Shown: piece after piece, positions 6,646 through 15,742 of the stretch
Numbering within the stretch: position 1 is the first letter of the stretch
Layout: each line of letters begins with the position of its first letter
Origin: an uncultured Oscillospiraceae bacterium
GTDB lineage: Bacteria > Bacillota > Clostridia > Oscillospirales > Oscillospiraceae
Direction of reading: 5' to 3'
Assembly: GCA_949935795.1 (NCBI GenBank)
Contig: CATLFX010000001.1
Location: forward strand, 55,759-119,758
Length of the DNA: 64,000 nt
Notes under the pieces: generated by a model
Databases searched by the model: none
What the model saw: the letters and a program-made list of their open reading frames with translations, nothing else
What the model was told of the DNA's origin: nothing
Position numbers and translations under genes: made by a program

Positions 6646-9600
6646 TTATTCGCTCCGCAGGGCCTCCACCGGGTCTTTCTTGGCGGCACCCCGGGAGGGC
6701 ACCAGCCCCGCGAACACCGTGAGCACCACGCTGATGGCCACCAGAATGGCCCCGCCCACCGGGGGCAGCACGGCGGTGAGGTCGTCCAGCCCCGTCAGGT
6801 TGTGGATGACGGCGTTGATGGGGAAGGTGGCCAGCACGCTGACCAAAATGCCCAGCACACCCGCCGCCAGGCCCACAATGAGAGTTTCGGCGTTGAACAC
6901 CCGGGACACGTCCCGCTTGGACGCGCCTACGGCCCGGAGAATGCCGATCTCCTTGGTGCGCTCCAGCACGGAGATGTTGGTGATGATGCCGATCATGATG
7001 GAGGACACCACCAGCGAGATGGACACAAAGGCGATGAGCAGATAGCTGATGCCGCTGATAATCCCGGTGATGGAGCTCATGAGCAGGGCCACGTAGTCGG
7101 TGTAGGTGATCTCGTCCTCCTCGTCGGCCACGCCGTCGTTATAATCCTGAATCAGGTCGGCAATCTCGTCCTTTTGGGCGAAGGTGGTGGCGTAAATGCT
7201 GATGGAGGAGGGGGCTTCCAGCCGGGTGTAGCCCAGCAGGTCCAGGTTGTCCTCGTAGGTGGAGGAGGACCTTGTGGGGGGCATATAGTTGTCGTAGAGA
7301 TAGACAAACTGTTCCGGGGTCAGGGGGCTGGGGGCGGCCATGGCGGGATTTCCGCCCATTCCGGCCATACCCCCGCCCATCCCGGCGGCCATGGAGGGGT
7401 CCATCCCGGCGGGCAGGGCGGGCTCCGGCTGGGCCGGGGCCACCTCCTCAGAGACAGCGCCCTGCTCCAGCACCGCGTCCAGCATAGCCGCCAGCTGGTC
7501 GGCGGACAGCGCCCCCAGACGGGCCTCCGCCCCGGCGGCGTACTGCTCCCGCACGGACTGGGCCACGGCCTCCTCCATCCGGTCGAAGAGCTCCTCGTCG
7601 GTCATGTCGGCGATGTAGCCCCGGACGGTGTCCCCGTCCACCCCCATTTCGCCCGCGTACTGCTGGACGATCATGTCCTCGATGGATTCCCGGGTCATGC
7701 CCTCCATCTGCTGGTCCACCACCGCGTCCACATACTCCTGGGAGGGCTGGCCCATCACGTCCACGTAGGCGGCGGCCTTTTCGGTGGCGGAAAGGGTGCC
7801 CAAATGCTGCGTGACAGCCTCCGCCTTTTCCTCATCGGTGGGCTCCACGTCGGTGTCCTTGGGGAAGGGCAGGTTGACAATCACGTCGGTCTCCGGGTCG
7901 GCCAGCTGCTGTTTCAAAATTTCGGTCTCCCCGGTGGTCTCAATGGCAAACCGGGTCAAAGCGCTGGTGTAGCCGATGCCGCCCGAGGTCATGCCGCCCC
8001 CCATGCCGCCGCTCTCTTCGGTGGGCCGGGCGATGCCCGCCACCTTCAACCGGATGCCGGTGTCGTCGCTGTTGTAGAGGAAGTCCATCCCGGTCTCGGT
8101 GGCGGACATGTCGGTGTAGGTATCGGTGGCCGGGTCGTGCTGGTAATACTCCGCCGGGAGGATCAGCTTGAAGCCCAGCTGGGCCAGCTCCTCATAGGAC
8201 CAGCTCATCTCCGGGGCCTCCATGGCCTCGCCCTTGGACATGGAGATCATGGCCTCCTCCATATCGTCGTGGGGCATGAGGCCCAGGGCATACAGCATCA
8301 GGTCGGAGATCTCGTTGTTCCCGTCCACGAACAGGATGACCTCGTCATGGCTCTGGGGCCAGCCGCCGTAGAGCAGCTCATAGTCGGCCTTGACCTGGGG
8401 GGCGATGAGCTCGCCGTTCTCGCCGGGCAGCAGCTCCTCCCACACGTCCATGCGGGAGTACATGGAGCCCATCTGGTCGAAGTAAGAGGAGTAGTCCCCG
8501 CCGTACATGGCGGACATGGCGTCCTGCATCAGGGTCATCACGTCGCACTTGATGATGTCGCCGTTTTCGTCCTGGGTGTAGATGTCGAAGTCAAAGTCGT
8601 AGCTGTAGTGGACGTTGGCCATATCCGTAATGCCGCCGCCCCCTTCATCCAGGTACTTCTTGAACGCCTCCAGGTTGTTGGTCTCCACCTCGGCGTTGAG
8701 CATGGAGTCCATCAGGTCGTACATGATGGTGGAGGCGTATACCCGGTCGGGGTCCTGGCCCTTCGCCGCCTCGCCGGTGAGCTGGTCCCGTCGGGCCCCC
8801 ATGAGGGAGGCCATCATAGAGGTCATGTCGGTGCTCTCCGCCTGGATGGTGATGGGGTAGCTGGACAGGGTGTCCTCCTGCACCTGGTTGATATAGGTGT
8901 TGATGCCGGTGGACAGGGCCAGGATCAGGGCGATGCCGATGATGCCGATGGACCCGGCGAAGGCGGTGAGCACCGTCCGGCCCATCTTGGTGCGCAGGTT
9001 GGTCAGCGACAGGGACAGGGCTGTGAGGAAGGACATGGAGGGCTTTTTCCCCGCCTTGGCCAGCTTGCCGGTGAGGACGGGGGCCTGTTCCTGGGCGTGG
9101 TAGGGGTTGGAGTCCCCCGTCACCCTGCCGTCCTTGAGGGTGATGATGCGGGTGGAGTACTGCTGGGCCAGCTCCGGGTTATGGGTGACCATGATGACCA
9201 GCCGGTCCCGGGCCACCTCCTTCAAAAGCTCCATCACCTGGACGGAGGTCTCCGAGTCCAGCGCTCCGGTGGGCTCGTCGGCCAGGAGGATATCCGGGTC
9301 GTTGATGAGGGCCCGGGCGATGGCCACCCGCTGCATCTGCCCGCCGGACATCTGGGAGGGCACCTTGTTCAGCTGGTCCCCCAGCCCCACCCGCTCCAGG
9401 GCCTCCACGGCCCGGCGGCGGCGCTCCGCCTTGGACACCCCCGCCAGGGTCAGGGCCAGCTCCACGTTGGCCAGCACCGTCTGGTGGGGGATCAGGTTGT
9501 AGCTCTGGAACACGAAGCCGATGGAGTGGTTGCGGTAGGCGTCCCAGTCCCCGTCCTTGTAGTCCTTGGTGGAGCGGCCGTTGATGATGAGGTCCCCGCT

Positions 9601-9774
9601 GGTGTAGCGGTCCAGGCCGCCGATGATGTTCAGGGTGGTGGTTTTGCCGCAGCCCGAGGGCCCCAGGATGGATACGAACTCGTTCTCCCGGAACTCCAAA
9701 TCAATGCCCCGCAGGGCGTCGATGGTGCTGCCCCCCAGGGTGTACTGCTTGGTGATGTTTACCAGTTTCAGCAT
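6646..9774 (-). CDS. MacB/FtsX-type ABC transporter: fused ATPase and permease with a large extracytoplasmic domain
   Basis: The 1042-residue protein starts with a LolD/MacB-like ATPase (Walker [11 protein letters not shown], signature [15 protein letters not shown], Walker [14 protein letters not shown], residues about 1-230). A transmembrane helix near 265-290 ([21 protein letters not shown]) is followed by about 570 extracytoplasmic residues. Three further helices carry the FtsX signature at the C terminus ([23 protein letters not shown]). This topology is that of mechanotransmission transporters, which move substrates or act on the envelope without a classic transport cycle. The extracytoplasmic domain is longer than in E. 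coli MacB and rich in Met/Gly/Pro and acidic residues. The MarR gene upstream overlaps it by seven bases, so the pair is coupled; a drug or peptide efflux role is an inference. Confidence 0.9.
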   Translation of the reverse strand: MLKLVNITKQYTLGGSTIDALRGIDLEFRENEFVSILGPSGCGKTTTLNIIGGLDRYTSGDLIINGRSTKDYKDGDWDAYRNHSIGFVFQSYNLIPHQTVLANVELALTLAGVSKAERRRRAVEALERVGLGDQLNKVPSQMSGGQMQRVAIARALINDPDILLADEPTGALDSETSVQVMELLKEVARDRLVIMVTHNPELAQQYSTRIITLKDGRVTGDSNPYHAQEQAPVLTGKLAKAGKKPSMSFLTALSLSLTNLRTKMGRTVLTAFAGSIGIIGIALILALSTGINTYINQVQEDTLSSYPITIQAESTDMTSMMASLMGARRDQLTGEAAKGQDPDRVYASTIMYDLMDSMLNAEVETNNLEAFKKYLDEGGGGITDMANVHYSYDFDFDIYTQDENGDIIKCDVMTLMQDAMSAMYGGDYSSYFDQMGSMYSRMDVWEELLPGENGELIAPQVKADYELLYGGWPQSHDEVILFVDGNNEISDLMLYALGLMPHDDMEEAMISMSKGEAMEAPEMSWSYEELAQLGFKLILPAEYYQHDPATDTYTDMSATETGMDFLYNSDDTGIRLKVAGIARPTEESGGMGGGMTSGGIGYTSALTRFAIETTGETEILKQQLADPETDVIVNLPFPKDTDVEPTDEEKAEAVTQHLGTLSATEKAAAYVDVMGQPSQEYVDAVVDQQMEGMTRESIEDMIVQQYAGEMGVDGDTVRGYIADMTDEELFDRMEEAVAQSVREQYAAGAEARLGALSADQLAAMLDAVLEQGAVSEEVAPAQPEPALPAGMDPSMAAGMGGGMAGMGGNPAMAAPSPLTPEQFVYLYDNYMPPTRSSSTYEDNLDLLGYTRLEAPSSISIYATTFAQKDEIADLIQDYNDGVADEEDEITYTDYVALLMSSITGIISGISYLLIAFVSISLVVSSIMIGIITNISVLERTKEIGILRAVGASKRDVSRVFNAETLIVGLAAGVLGILVSVLATFPINAVIHNLTGLDDLTAVLPPVGGAILVAISVVLTVFAGLVPSRGAAKKDPVEALRSE

Positions 9775-10226
9775 AGGTCTTGGTCTCCTTTGGTTTGTTC
9801 AAATAGGTAGTCCAGCATCTGTTCCACCGCCCGCAGACCGTGGATGAGCTCCGCCTGCTCCTTCTGGGGCCGGGCGTTGACCAGCTCCAGGTAGTGGTCC
9901 AGCTTTCTCTGGATGCGGACCATGGCCTCCCGGCCCTTTGGCGTCAGGGAGAGGGTGACCACCCGCCGGTCGGGGCAGCTGCGCCGCCGGTCGAGGAAGC
10001 CCTCCCGCTCCAGCTTTTTGCACAGGGAGGAGGTATTGGCCTGACCCATGCCGGTCTGCTCGCTGATATCGCCCACCGTGGCGTCCTGGCAGAACAGCTG
10101 GAGCAGCACCCGGACCTGGACGGGGGTCAGCCCCTCCGCCTGGACCAGGGGGTCCAGAAGCCGGGTTGTTTTGGTCTTCAAGGTCTGAAACACGGCGAGG
10201 ATGGAGATTCTTTCGCCGCCATTCAC
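9768..10226 (-). CDS. MarR-family transcriptional regulator
   Basis: The winged-helix MarR fold is visible in TPVQVRVLLQLFCQDATVGDISEQTGMGQANTSSLCKKLEREGFLDRRRSCPDRRVVTLSLTPKG, with the D-R-R wing motif and dimerisation helices on both sides. I take GTG 10226 as the start because GGAGGTG sits five bases upstream; the longer frame would begin inside the promoter. It is the first gene of the two-gene unit with the MacB-like transporter and probably represses its own promoter, with release by a transported or toxic compound. Confidence 0.9.
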   Translation of the reverse strand: MNGGERISILAVFQTLKTKTTRLLDPLVQAEGLTPVQVRVLLQLFCQDATVGDISEQTGMGQANTSSLCKKLEREGFLDRRRSCPDRRVVTLSLTPKGREAMVRIQRKLDHYLELVNARPQKEQAELIHGLRAVEQMLDYLFEQTKGDQDLC

Positions 10227-10257
10227 ATAATCACCTCCAAATACATTTGCTTCACAT

Positions 10258-10286
10258 ATATTAGCCCGGGCTGTTCCGCCTGTCAA
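10258..10286 (-). promoter_or_regulatory. Promoter of marR/ABC unit with candidate MarR operators
   Basis: On the minus strand TTGACA (10281-10286) and TAATAT (10258-10263) are spaced by 17 bases, a near-perfect sigma-A promoter. Related half-sites flank it: ATATGT-GAATA-ACATAT just upstream and TATATGTGAAGCAAATGTA just downstream. AT-rich pseudo-palindromes of this type are typical MarR targets; binding is inferred. Confidence 0.72.
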
Positions 10287-10339
10287 GAAAAAATATATGT
10301 TATTCACATATTGTTTACAGGGGACGGCAGGCAGAAAGA

Positions 10340-10376
10340 AAACGGCGGGACATCCGGTTAGGATGTCCCGCCGTTT
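10340..10376 (-). terminator. Terminator of the response regulator gene
   Basis: A perfect 16-bp stem (AAACGGCGGGACATCC / GGATGTCCCGCCGTTT) with a GGTTA loop lies just after the stop at 10381 and is followed on the minus strand by TCTTTC. Confidence 0.78.
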
Positions 10377-10380
10377 GGAG

Positions 10381-10776
10381 TTATGTACGCGGGCCCTTAC
10401 TTTCCGCCCGGGTGGGGGCCAGCGTCTTTTTCAGCGCGGCCAGCAGGGCTTCGCGGGTGAGGGGTTTGAAAAGCACCGCCTGGGCGCCGATGCCGTACAC
10501 CTCCTGAAGCATGTCCTGGCCCCCCAGGGAGGAGATCATGATAATTCTGGCCTCGTCGTGTTCATACATCAGCACCTGGGCCGCCTCCAGCCCGTCGATG
10601 CCCGGCATGATGATGTCCATGGTGACCACGTCCGGCTTGACCTCATCGTAGCGGGCGATGGCGTCCTCGCCGTTCTCACAGTAGGCCGCCACCTCGTACT
10701 CGGTGCCCTCCAGCAGCTTTTTGATCTGGAGTTCCATCATCCGGGAGTCATCCACCACCATGATCCTCTTTTTCAT
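10381..10776 (-). CDS. CheY-like single-domain response regulator
   Basis: The 131-residue protein is a bare receiver domain: acidic pair VVDDS near residues 7-11, phosphoacceptor Asp in VVTMDIIMPGIDG, conserved Ser in IIMISSLG, and Lys in VLFKPLTREALLAAL. There is no output domain. Start 10776 follows AGAAGGGA; a longer upstream frame is a shadow of the preceding gene. It sits 56 bases after the FapA/DUF342 gene, so both probably share a transcript. No flagellar or chemotaxis genes are nearby, so the output target is unknown. Confidence 0.9.
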   Translation of the reverse strand: MKKRIMVVDDSRMMELQIKKLLEGTEYEVAAYCENGEDAIARYDEVKPDVVTMDIIMPGIDGLEAAQVLMYEHDEARIIMISSLGGQDMLQEVYGIGAQAVLFKPLTREALLAALKKTLAPTRAESKGPRT

Positions 10777-10832
10777 AAAGCTGTCCCTTCTTTCATTGGT
10801 TCCTTCATTTCCGGCGGCGGGGGAGCGGGTGG

Positions 10833-12587
10833 TTACATCACCACGATCTCCCCGCACACCATTTTGGCGATGCACTGGCGGTTCTCCTGGCGCAGGCGCA
10901 CCGTCTCGTCGCCGATGCTGATCTCCGTCCCCGCGTGGGCCACGCCGCATTCCAGCCGGCCGTCCTCCTCATGGCCGCGCATCTCCTCCCTAACGCCCTC
11001 AAGTTCCTCCTCCAGCTGCTGGAGCCGGAGCTCCGCCGTGTTCAGCTTCACCTTGGTCTTGCTGATCAGGCTGGCCTTTACCGGGCTGTCCAGCTGGCAT
11101 TCCAGCTTTTCCAGATCCATCTCCAGCTCCTTCAGCTCCTTGCGCACCAGCTCCCGCTCGAAGTTGGTGCAGGGCAGGCCGCCCAAGGTGATGGAGGTGC
11201 GGCACTCCGACTTGGCGCCCACGGAGGTGGCGCTGACCTTCTGCGCCGCCCACACCCGTCCGCCCATGATGCTGCCCCGGCCGGAGCGCACCAGCACCTC
11301 GCCGTCGCAGTAGATGCTGCCGTTGATGATGGCGTCGGTCTGGAGGTTTTCCCGGACGAAGATGGTGGCGTTTTCAATATATTTGGAGAAGATGCACCGC
11401 TGGGCCCGGACGGTGGTGGTGCCGTCCCCCAGAATGCCCTTGACCACGGTGAGGTCGCCGCCGGCCTCCACAGTGCTGCCCGCCTCGATGACGCCGCCCA
11501 CCCAGATGCTGCCCATAGCCCGGACGGTGAAGCCGGTGAGCACATCGCCTTTGATATTTACGTCCCCCAGGAATTTGATGTTCCCGGTGGAGAAGTCCAC
11601 GTTGCCGTCGATGTCCAGCACCGGCTTGACCTGGAAGCTGCGGCCGGTGAACTCCACATGGCCGGAGGACAGGGCGATCAGCGCGTCGCCGTCCTCGCTG
11701 ATCTCGGTGTTGCGCCCCTTGGGCAGGGGGACGGATTTGCCGCTCTTGGCGGGGATCTCCTGATCCAGCACCGTGCGGCCCGGCTCGCCCTCGGTGGGGC
11801 GGATCAGCCGGCAGATCTCCTCGCCCTCCTTCACGTTGTGGATGAGGTTCAGGGCGGTGTAGTCCACCTGGTCGTACTCGTCCACCTCCAGCACCCGCTC
11901 CACGACCCGTGGGAAATTGTCCACGATATTGCCGTTTTTCCCGTCGAAGGCGGGCTTGCCCCGGGCGATGAGGAACAGGTTAAAATAGCGGTGCTCGTCA
12001 TGGGCCAGCCGGTCCGCCAGACGCTGGTCCACCCCGTAGGAGATGCCCTGCTCCTCCATGGCGCGCAGGAGGATGTCCCGGGTGAGCTCCTGACCGTTCC
12101 CGGTGGGGGGAAACACCAGAACCCAGGCGTACAGCTTGTCGGCGGAGATGAAAAACCAGGGGAGGGCGTCCAGCCCCTGGGGCGCGGCCTCTTCCCCGGC
12201 GGCTTCATCCGCCTCTTTCTTGTCCTTGTTCCGGCGGTTCTGGTCATTTTTCATGGACCTGAGCCGGAAGCTGCACACGTTTTTCAGCCCTCCCTCCAGG
12301 CGGCTCTTCTCCTTGCGGATCAGCTCCGGGGGCAGGCCGCCGTCCTCGTCCATGCACAGCCAGGGCGTGGGCAGGTGCCCCACCTCCCTGCGCCGCATGC
12401 TGTAGAGCTGGAGCAGCGGATGCTCGCCCGGGAGCTTGATGAGCGAAGGGTCCTCCTCCTGGCGCGGCGGCAGCTCCGTGGACGCTCCCTCCGGCTGCTC
12501 CGCACCGGTGCGCTGCTCTTCTTCCTCCGGCAGCTCTTCCTGCTTCCGCCCGAACAAGATGGACGTGAGTTTCTCTTTGAGCGACAT
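10833..12587 (-). CDS. FapA/DUF342 family polymer-like protein
   Basis: The 584-residue protein has the DUF342 core in its C-terminal half, a repetitive beta-helical region (VDFSTGNIKFLGDVNIKGDVLTGFTVRAMGSIWVGGVIEAGSTVEAGGDLTVVKGILG and following repeats), then a coiled coil near residues 480-550 (RELVRKELKELEMDLEKLECQLD). The N-terminal 100 residues are acidic and low-complexity. Family members were named flagellar assembly protein A, but many occur without flagella, as here. GGGAGG upstream supports the start at 12587. Its pairing with a CheY-like regulator suggests a signalling or localisation role; the function is not established. Confidence 0.82.
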   Translation of the reverse strand: MSLKEKLTSILFGRKQEELPEEEEQRTGAEQPEGASTELPPRQEEDPSLIKLPGEHPLLQLYSMRRREVGHLPTPWLCMDEDGGLPPELIRKEKSRLEGGLKNVCSFRLRSMKNDQNRRNKDKKEADEAAGEEAAPQGLDALPWFFISADKLYAWVLVFPPTGNGQELTRDILLRAMEEQGISYGVDQRLADRLAHDEHRYFNLFLIARGKPAFDGKNGNIVDNFPRVVERVLEVDEYDQVDYTALNLIHNVKEGEEICRLIRPTEGEPGRTVLDQEIPAKSGKSVPLPKGRNTEISEDGDALIALSSGHVEFTGRSFQVKPVLDIDGNVDFSTGNIKFLGDVNIKGDVLTGFTVRAMGSIWVGGVIEAGSTVEAGGDLTVVKGILGDGTTTVRAQRCIFSKYIENATIFVRENLQTDAIINGSIYCDGEVLVRSGRGSIMGGRVWAAQKVSATSVGAKSECRTSITLGGLPCTNFERELVRKELKELEMDLEKLECQLDSPVKASLISKTKVKLNTAELRLQQLEEELEGVREEMRGHEEDGRLECGVAHAGTEISIGDETVRLRQENRQCIAKMVCGEIVVM

Positions 12588-12693
12588 AGTGGAGCCTCCC
12601 TTCCAAATCGTAATACATGATATGCTCATGATACCAGAGCCCGTTCCTATTGGCAAGCCGCGGCCGGTCCGAAACCGGCGGCGGGCGGAGAGG

Positions 12694-13281
12694 TTATTTT
12701 CTGCCGGACAGGGCAAATCCCAGCACGGTGCCGCACAGCCCGCCGATGATATGGGTGAGCTGGGAGATATTGTCCCGCACAAAAATGGCGTCCCACAGCT
12801 CGCCGCCCAGGTAGAAGACGGCCACCAGGATCAGGGTGGTGGGGATGGTGCCGTTGCGCACCCCGCCGAAGGAGGACAGCAGGATCATCATGAACACGAT
12901 GCCGGAAGCCCCCAGCAGAGCGGTCTGCGGGAAAAAGATAAACTGCACCAGCCCGGACGCCAGGGCGGTGAACAGGATGGCCCACAGCACGGTCCAGCTC
13001 CCGAACCGGTCCTCCAGATTGGGGCCCAGCACCAGGATCAGCACCATATTGCCGATATAGTGGCCATAGCCGCTGTGGCCCAGCACGTGGCCGAAGAAGC
13101 GGACCCAGGCCAGGGGGTCGGCCAGGGAGCACTGGTAGACGGAAAACAGGTGGTAGTTGGCCCAGCCGCCGGTGAAGTGGTTGGCCACCAGCGCCAGCAG
13201 GGACAGCAGGGCAAAGGTGAGGGACACCGGGGCGTTATAGGAGATTTTCAGGGTGGGTCGGTTGATGTCGTTTCGGGCCAT
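12694..13281 (-). CDS. Rhomboid-family intramembrane serine protease
   Basis: The 195-residue protein has six predicted transmembrane helices. The catalytic serine is in LLGASGIVFMM (GxSG), and the catalytic histidine is in the last helix (QLTHIIGGLCGTVLG). The conserved HYIGNMVLILVLGPNLEDRFG in helix 2 and its following loop is also a rhomboid hallmark. Rhomboids cleave substrates inside the membrane; the substrate is unknown. The start at 13281 follows TGAGGTGA. It lies between the FapA gene and the sigma/anti-sigma unit on the same strand, separated from the latter by a stem-loop. Confidence 0.9.
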   Translation of the reverse strand: MARNDINRPTLKISYNAPVSLTFALLSLLALVANHFTGGWANYHLFSVYQCSLADPLAWVRFFGHVLGHSGYGHYIGNMVLILVLGPNLEDRFGSWTVLWAILFTALASGLVQFIFFPQTALLGASGIVFMMILLSSFGGVRNGTIPTTLILVAVFYLGGELWDAIFVRDNISQLTHIIGGLCGTVLGFALSGRK

Positions 13282-13299
13282 CGCGGTCACCTCAAAGTA

Positions 13300-13336
13300 A
13301 ATATTGCCGGGCGGGCTGGACCCGTCCGGCAATATT
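13300..13336 (-). terminator. Stem-loop after the anti-sigma-type gene
   Basis: Arms AATATTGCCGG and CCGGCAATATT pair perfectly around a 15-base loop just downstream of the stop at 13370. The T run is weak, so it may only partly separate the rhomboid gene. Confidence 0.5.
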
Positions 13337-13369
13337 ATAACCGATTTGAAGGGAAAAGGGAAGGGAAAT

Positions 13370-14377
13370 TTACTCGCCCCCGGGGAGCAGGTCGTAATGG
13401 GCGGACTGCTCCGCCTCCTTTGTTTCGAGCGGATCATCCGGGGCCTCCTGCCGGCCCCCGGGGCTGGGGGTGGCGATGGCCTTAGAGTCAGCAGAGGCGG
13501 GGCCTTTCACCGCATCGTAGGCGGAGATCGTGCCGGTAAACACCCGCACCCGGATGGCGTCGCCGTCGGGGTCCAGATGGGCCAGCGCGGCCAGCACATC
13601 ATCGGGAATGGCGGCTCCGTCGCTGTACAGGTCCACCCCGAGGCAGTTGGCCATCACGTCCACGCCGATGCCGCAGGTCAGCCCGGCGCCATCAAGCGCC
13701 CGGGTGGCAGGCTCCATCAGGCCGTCCAGGAACTCCATGGAATACTTCACCGTGGAGAACTGGAGCACAGCCCCGTCCCCGGCGGCCTTTTGAATCTCGG
13801 CCTCCAGCTCCGGTGTGCGGAAACCGTCCACGATGGCTACGGCCAGCAGCCGGTCGCCCGCGATCCACGCCCCGCCGTACCACTCGGGGTTTTCGTCCAG
13901 CCGGTAGGTGTGAAGAAGCGCGTCGTACCACAGCGCCGCCTCCTGCGCCGGGGCGTCCCCCACCCAGTATTTGGCCCCGTCAGAGCCGGTAACAGCGCTT
14001 TCATCCTCCCTTTCACCCCCTTTGTCGGTCCGGCCCTCGGCGGTCTCGGGGGCGGCCGGAGCCGCCAGGACCGGCGGGACCTCGTCCGCGTCGCTGTCCG
14101 CGGAGGGGCCGGCCCCCCCGGCAGGCGCTTTGGCCAGATCGTCCCACTCTTTCACCGTGTCCACGCTGTCCGCGCTGTTTTCCATCAGGGTGTAGTCGTG
14201 GAGCGGCGGGTTGACCGCCTGGTAGACGGGGTAGGCCCCCAGCGCAAGTACCGCGCAGGCGGCGCAGGCCGCCAGGGCTTTCCAGCGGAAGCGGGGACGG
14301 ACCACATTGCTGTCTGCCGCCAGGACATAGTCCTCGTTCACCTCGCCGATCATATCCAAAAGTTCATAGTCTGTCAT
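13370..14377 (-). CDS. Membrane-anchored protein coupled to an ECF sigma factor, probable anti-sigma factor
   Basis: The 335-residue protein begins MTDYELLDMIGEVNEDYVLAA, a short cytoplasmic segment. A single transmembrane helix follows near residues 32-55 (RWKALAACAACAVLALGAYPVYQAV), then a low-complexity Ala/Pro/Asp-rich linker and an extracytoplasmic domain. This is the topology of anti-sigma factors encoded downstream of ECF sigma genes in Clostridia. Its ATG overlaps the sigma stop (ATGA), giving tight coupling. A zinc-binding HxxxCxxC motif is not visible, so it is not a classic ZAS protein. The extracytoplasmic domain is not one I recognise. Confidence 0.68.
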   Translation of the reverse strand: MTDYELLDMIGEVNEDYVLAADSNVVRPRFRWKALAACAACAVLALGAYPVYQAVNPPLHDYTLMENSADSVDTVKEWDDLAKAPAGGAGPSADSDADEVPPVLAAPAAPETAEGRTDKGGEREDESAVTGSDGAKYWVGDAPAQEAALWYDALLHTYRLDENPEWYGGAWIAGDRLLAVAIVDGFRTPELEAEIQKAAGDGAVLQFSTVKYSMEFLDGLMEPATRALDGAGLTCGIGVDVMANCLGVDLYSDGAAIPDDVLAALAHLDPDGDAIRVRVFTGTISAYDAVKGPASADSKAIATPSPGGRQEAPDDPLETKEAEQSAHYDLLPGGE

Positions 14378-14934
14378 AGGTCGAATCCCTCCTGTTGAAG
14401 ATGGACGCGCAGCCTCTGCCGCAGGCGGTGGAGCGTGGTGGTCACCTGGGTGCGGCTCATGGAATAGCGTTTGGCCAGCGCCTCCACGCTGTCTAAGTAC
14501 CAGTACCGCCTCAGGAACAGGTTCCGGTTCCGCTCGGGCAGGGCGTCCAGAAAGCTGTCCAGCGCCGCCCGGAAGGCCGCCCGGTCCAGCGCCCCCTCCG
14601 GGGTCTCGCCGCCGGACGCCACCTCGCTGAGCTCGTCCAGCGCCAGCGCCGCCTGCCCGCCGCCCCGCTTCTGGGCGGTGTCCGCCCGCAGGGCGCTGAG
14701 GGCCAGATTGCGGACGATCCGTCCGGCAAAGCTTTTCAGCGACCGGGGCCGCTGGGGCGGGATGGACTGCCAGCATTTCAGCCAGCCGTCGTTGACGCAC
14801 TCCTCCGCCGTCCCCTGGTCCCCCAGGATATTCCGGGCGATGGAGACGCAGTATCCCCCATATTCCCGCTGTACGGCCTCAATAGCCCCCTCGTCCCGGG
14901 CAAAAAACAACTCAATGATCTGGTTGTCGTCCAT
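14374..14934 (-). CDS. ECF-family RNA polymerase sigma factor
   Basis: The 186-residue protein has sigma region 2 (GAIEAVQREYGGYCVSIARNILGDQGTAEECVNDGWLKCWQSI) and sigma region 4 (ALPERNRNLFLRRYWYLDSVEALAKRYSMSRTQVTTTLHRLRQRLRVHL), with no regions 1 or 3, which defines the ECF class. It directs polymerase to a small regulon when its membrane partner releases it. It is translationally coupled to the gene at 13370-14377. A candidate self-recognised promoter lies upstream. Confidence 0.93.
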   Translation of the reverse strand: MDDNQIIELFFARDEGAIEAVQREYGGYCVSIARNILGDQGTAEECVNDGWLKCWQSIPPQRPRSLKSFAGRIVRNLALSALRADTAQKRGGGQAALALDELSEVASGGETPEGALDRAAFRAALDSFLDALPERNRNLFLRRYWYLDSVEALAKRYSMSRTQVTTTLHRLRQRLRVHLQQEGFDL

Positions 14935-14967
14935 GGTATCACTCCTCGAAAGGCCCTTTCACCCATA

Positions 14968-14995
14968 AAGACGCGGTCTGTTCCGGCGCGTCACA
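14968..14995 (-). promoter_or_regulatory. Candidate ECF-type promoter of the sigma gene
   Basis: On the minus strand TGTGACG (14989-14995) and CGTCTT (14968-14973) are about 15 bases apart, upstream of the ECF sigma gene. This TGTrACG/CGTC arrangement resembles ECF-dependent promoters and suggests autoregulation. It does not match the sigma-A consensus. Confidence 0.45.
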
Positions 14996-15026
14996 GGAGG
15001 AAAAAGAAAAATTTGGCGAAGCCGCT

Positions 15027-15055
15027 TTGACAACAGGGAAAAGATGGGGTACAAT
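15027..15055 (+). promoter_or_regulatory. Sigma-A promoter of the OpuC-type operon
   Basis: TTGACA at 15027-15032 and TACAAT at 15050-15055 are exactly 17 bases apart, 41 bases before the permease start. Confidence 0.78.
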
Positions 15056-15096
15056 ACACACCATAGGTCACGGCAGGAAAGGATGTCTGCGTTCCC

Positions 15097-15741
15097 ATGG
15101 AGCTGCTTCAGGAAATTTTTTCGCTGTACGCCCAGCGCTCGGACTGGTTCTTGGAGCTCTTGGCCAGCCATATGGCCCTGGCCCTCAGCGCCATCGCCAT
15201 GTCGGGCACCCTGGGGCTGCTGCTGGGCGTGCTCATCTCGGAGCTGCCCCGGCTGGCTCCCCCGGTGATGGGGGTGTGCAACGTGCTGTACACCGTCCCG
15301 GCCATCTCCCTGCTTGGTATCCTCATCCCCTTCACCGGCATCGGCGACAAGACCGCCGTCATCGCCCTGACCATCTACGGGGTCATGCCCATGGTGCGCA
15401 ACACCTACGTGGGCCTCACCTCCCTGGACCCGGACATTCTGGAGGCGGCCCGGGGCATGGGCAGCACCAGGGTCCAGCTGCTGCTGCGGGTCAAGCTGCC
15501 CATGGCGGCGGGGGTGATCCTGGCGGGGCTGCGCAACACGGTGGTGATGACCATCTCGGTGGCGGGCATCGCCTCCTTCGTGGGGGCGGGGGGCCTGGGG
15601 GTGGCCATCTACCGGGGCATCACCATCTATAACCCGGCCATGACGGCGGCGGGCAGTGTGCTCATCGCCCTGCTGGCCTTTTTGTGCGACCTGGCGCTGG
15701 GCGCGCTGGAGCGCTACTTTAAAAAGAGAGGAAGTCCTTGA
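15097..15741 (+). CDS. OpuC-type osmolyte/choline ABC transporter permease
   Basis: The 214-residue protein has five to six transmembrane helices and the inner-membrane component signature with the EAA loop (LEAARGMGSTRVQLLLRVKLPMAAGVILAGLRNTVV). It closely fits the OpuCB/OpuCD/ProW-like family for glycine betaine, carnitine or choline (VPAISLLGILIPFTGIGDKTAVIALTIYGVMPMVRNTYVGL). Only one permease is encoded, so it probably forms a homodimer. It is first in a permease-binding protein-ATPase operon; two bases... only a single base separates its stop from the next ATG. Confidence 0.9.
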   Translation: MELLQEIFSLYAQRSDWFLELLASHMALALSAIAMSGTLGLLLGVLISELPRLAPPVMGVCNVLYTVPAISLLGILIPFTGIGDKTAVIALTIYGVMPMVRNTYVGLTSLDPDILEAARGMGSTRVQLLLRVKLPMAAGVILAGLRNTVVMTISVAGIASFVGAGGLGVAIYRGITIYNPAMTAAGSVLIALLAFLCDLALGALERYFKKRGSP

Positions 15742-15742
15742 C

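Noticed and set aside
6802..9810. 1002-codon open frame opposite the MacB-like gene
   Set aside because: Gly/His/Val-rich antisense shadow of a well-supported ABC transporter gene.
13370..14800. 476-codon frame starting at 14800 for the anti-sigma-type gene
   Set aside because: The first 141 codons overlap the sigma gene in another frame; the coupled ATG at 14377 is the better start.
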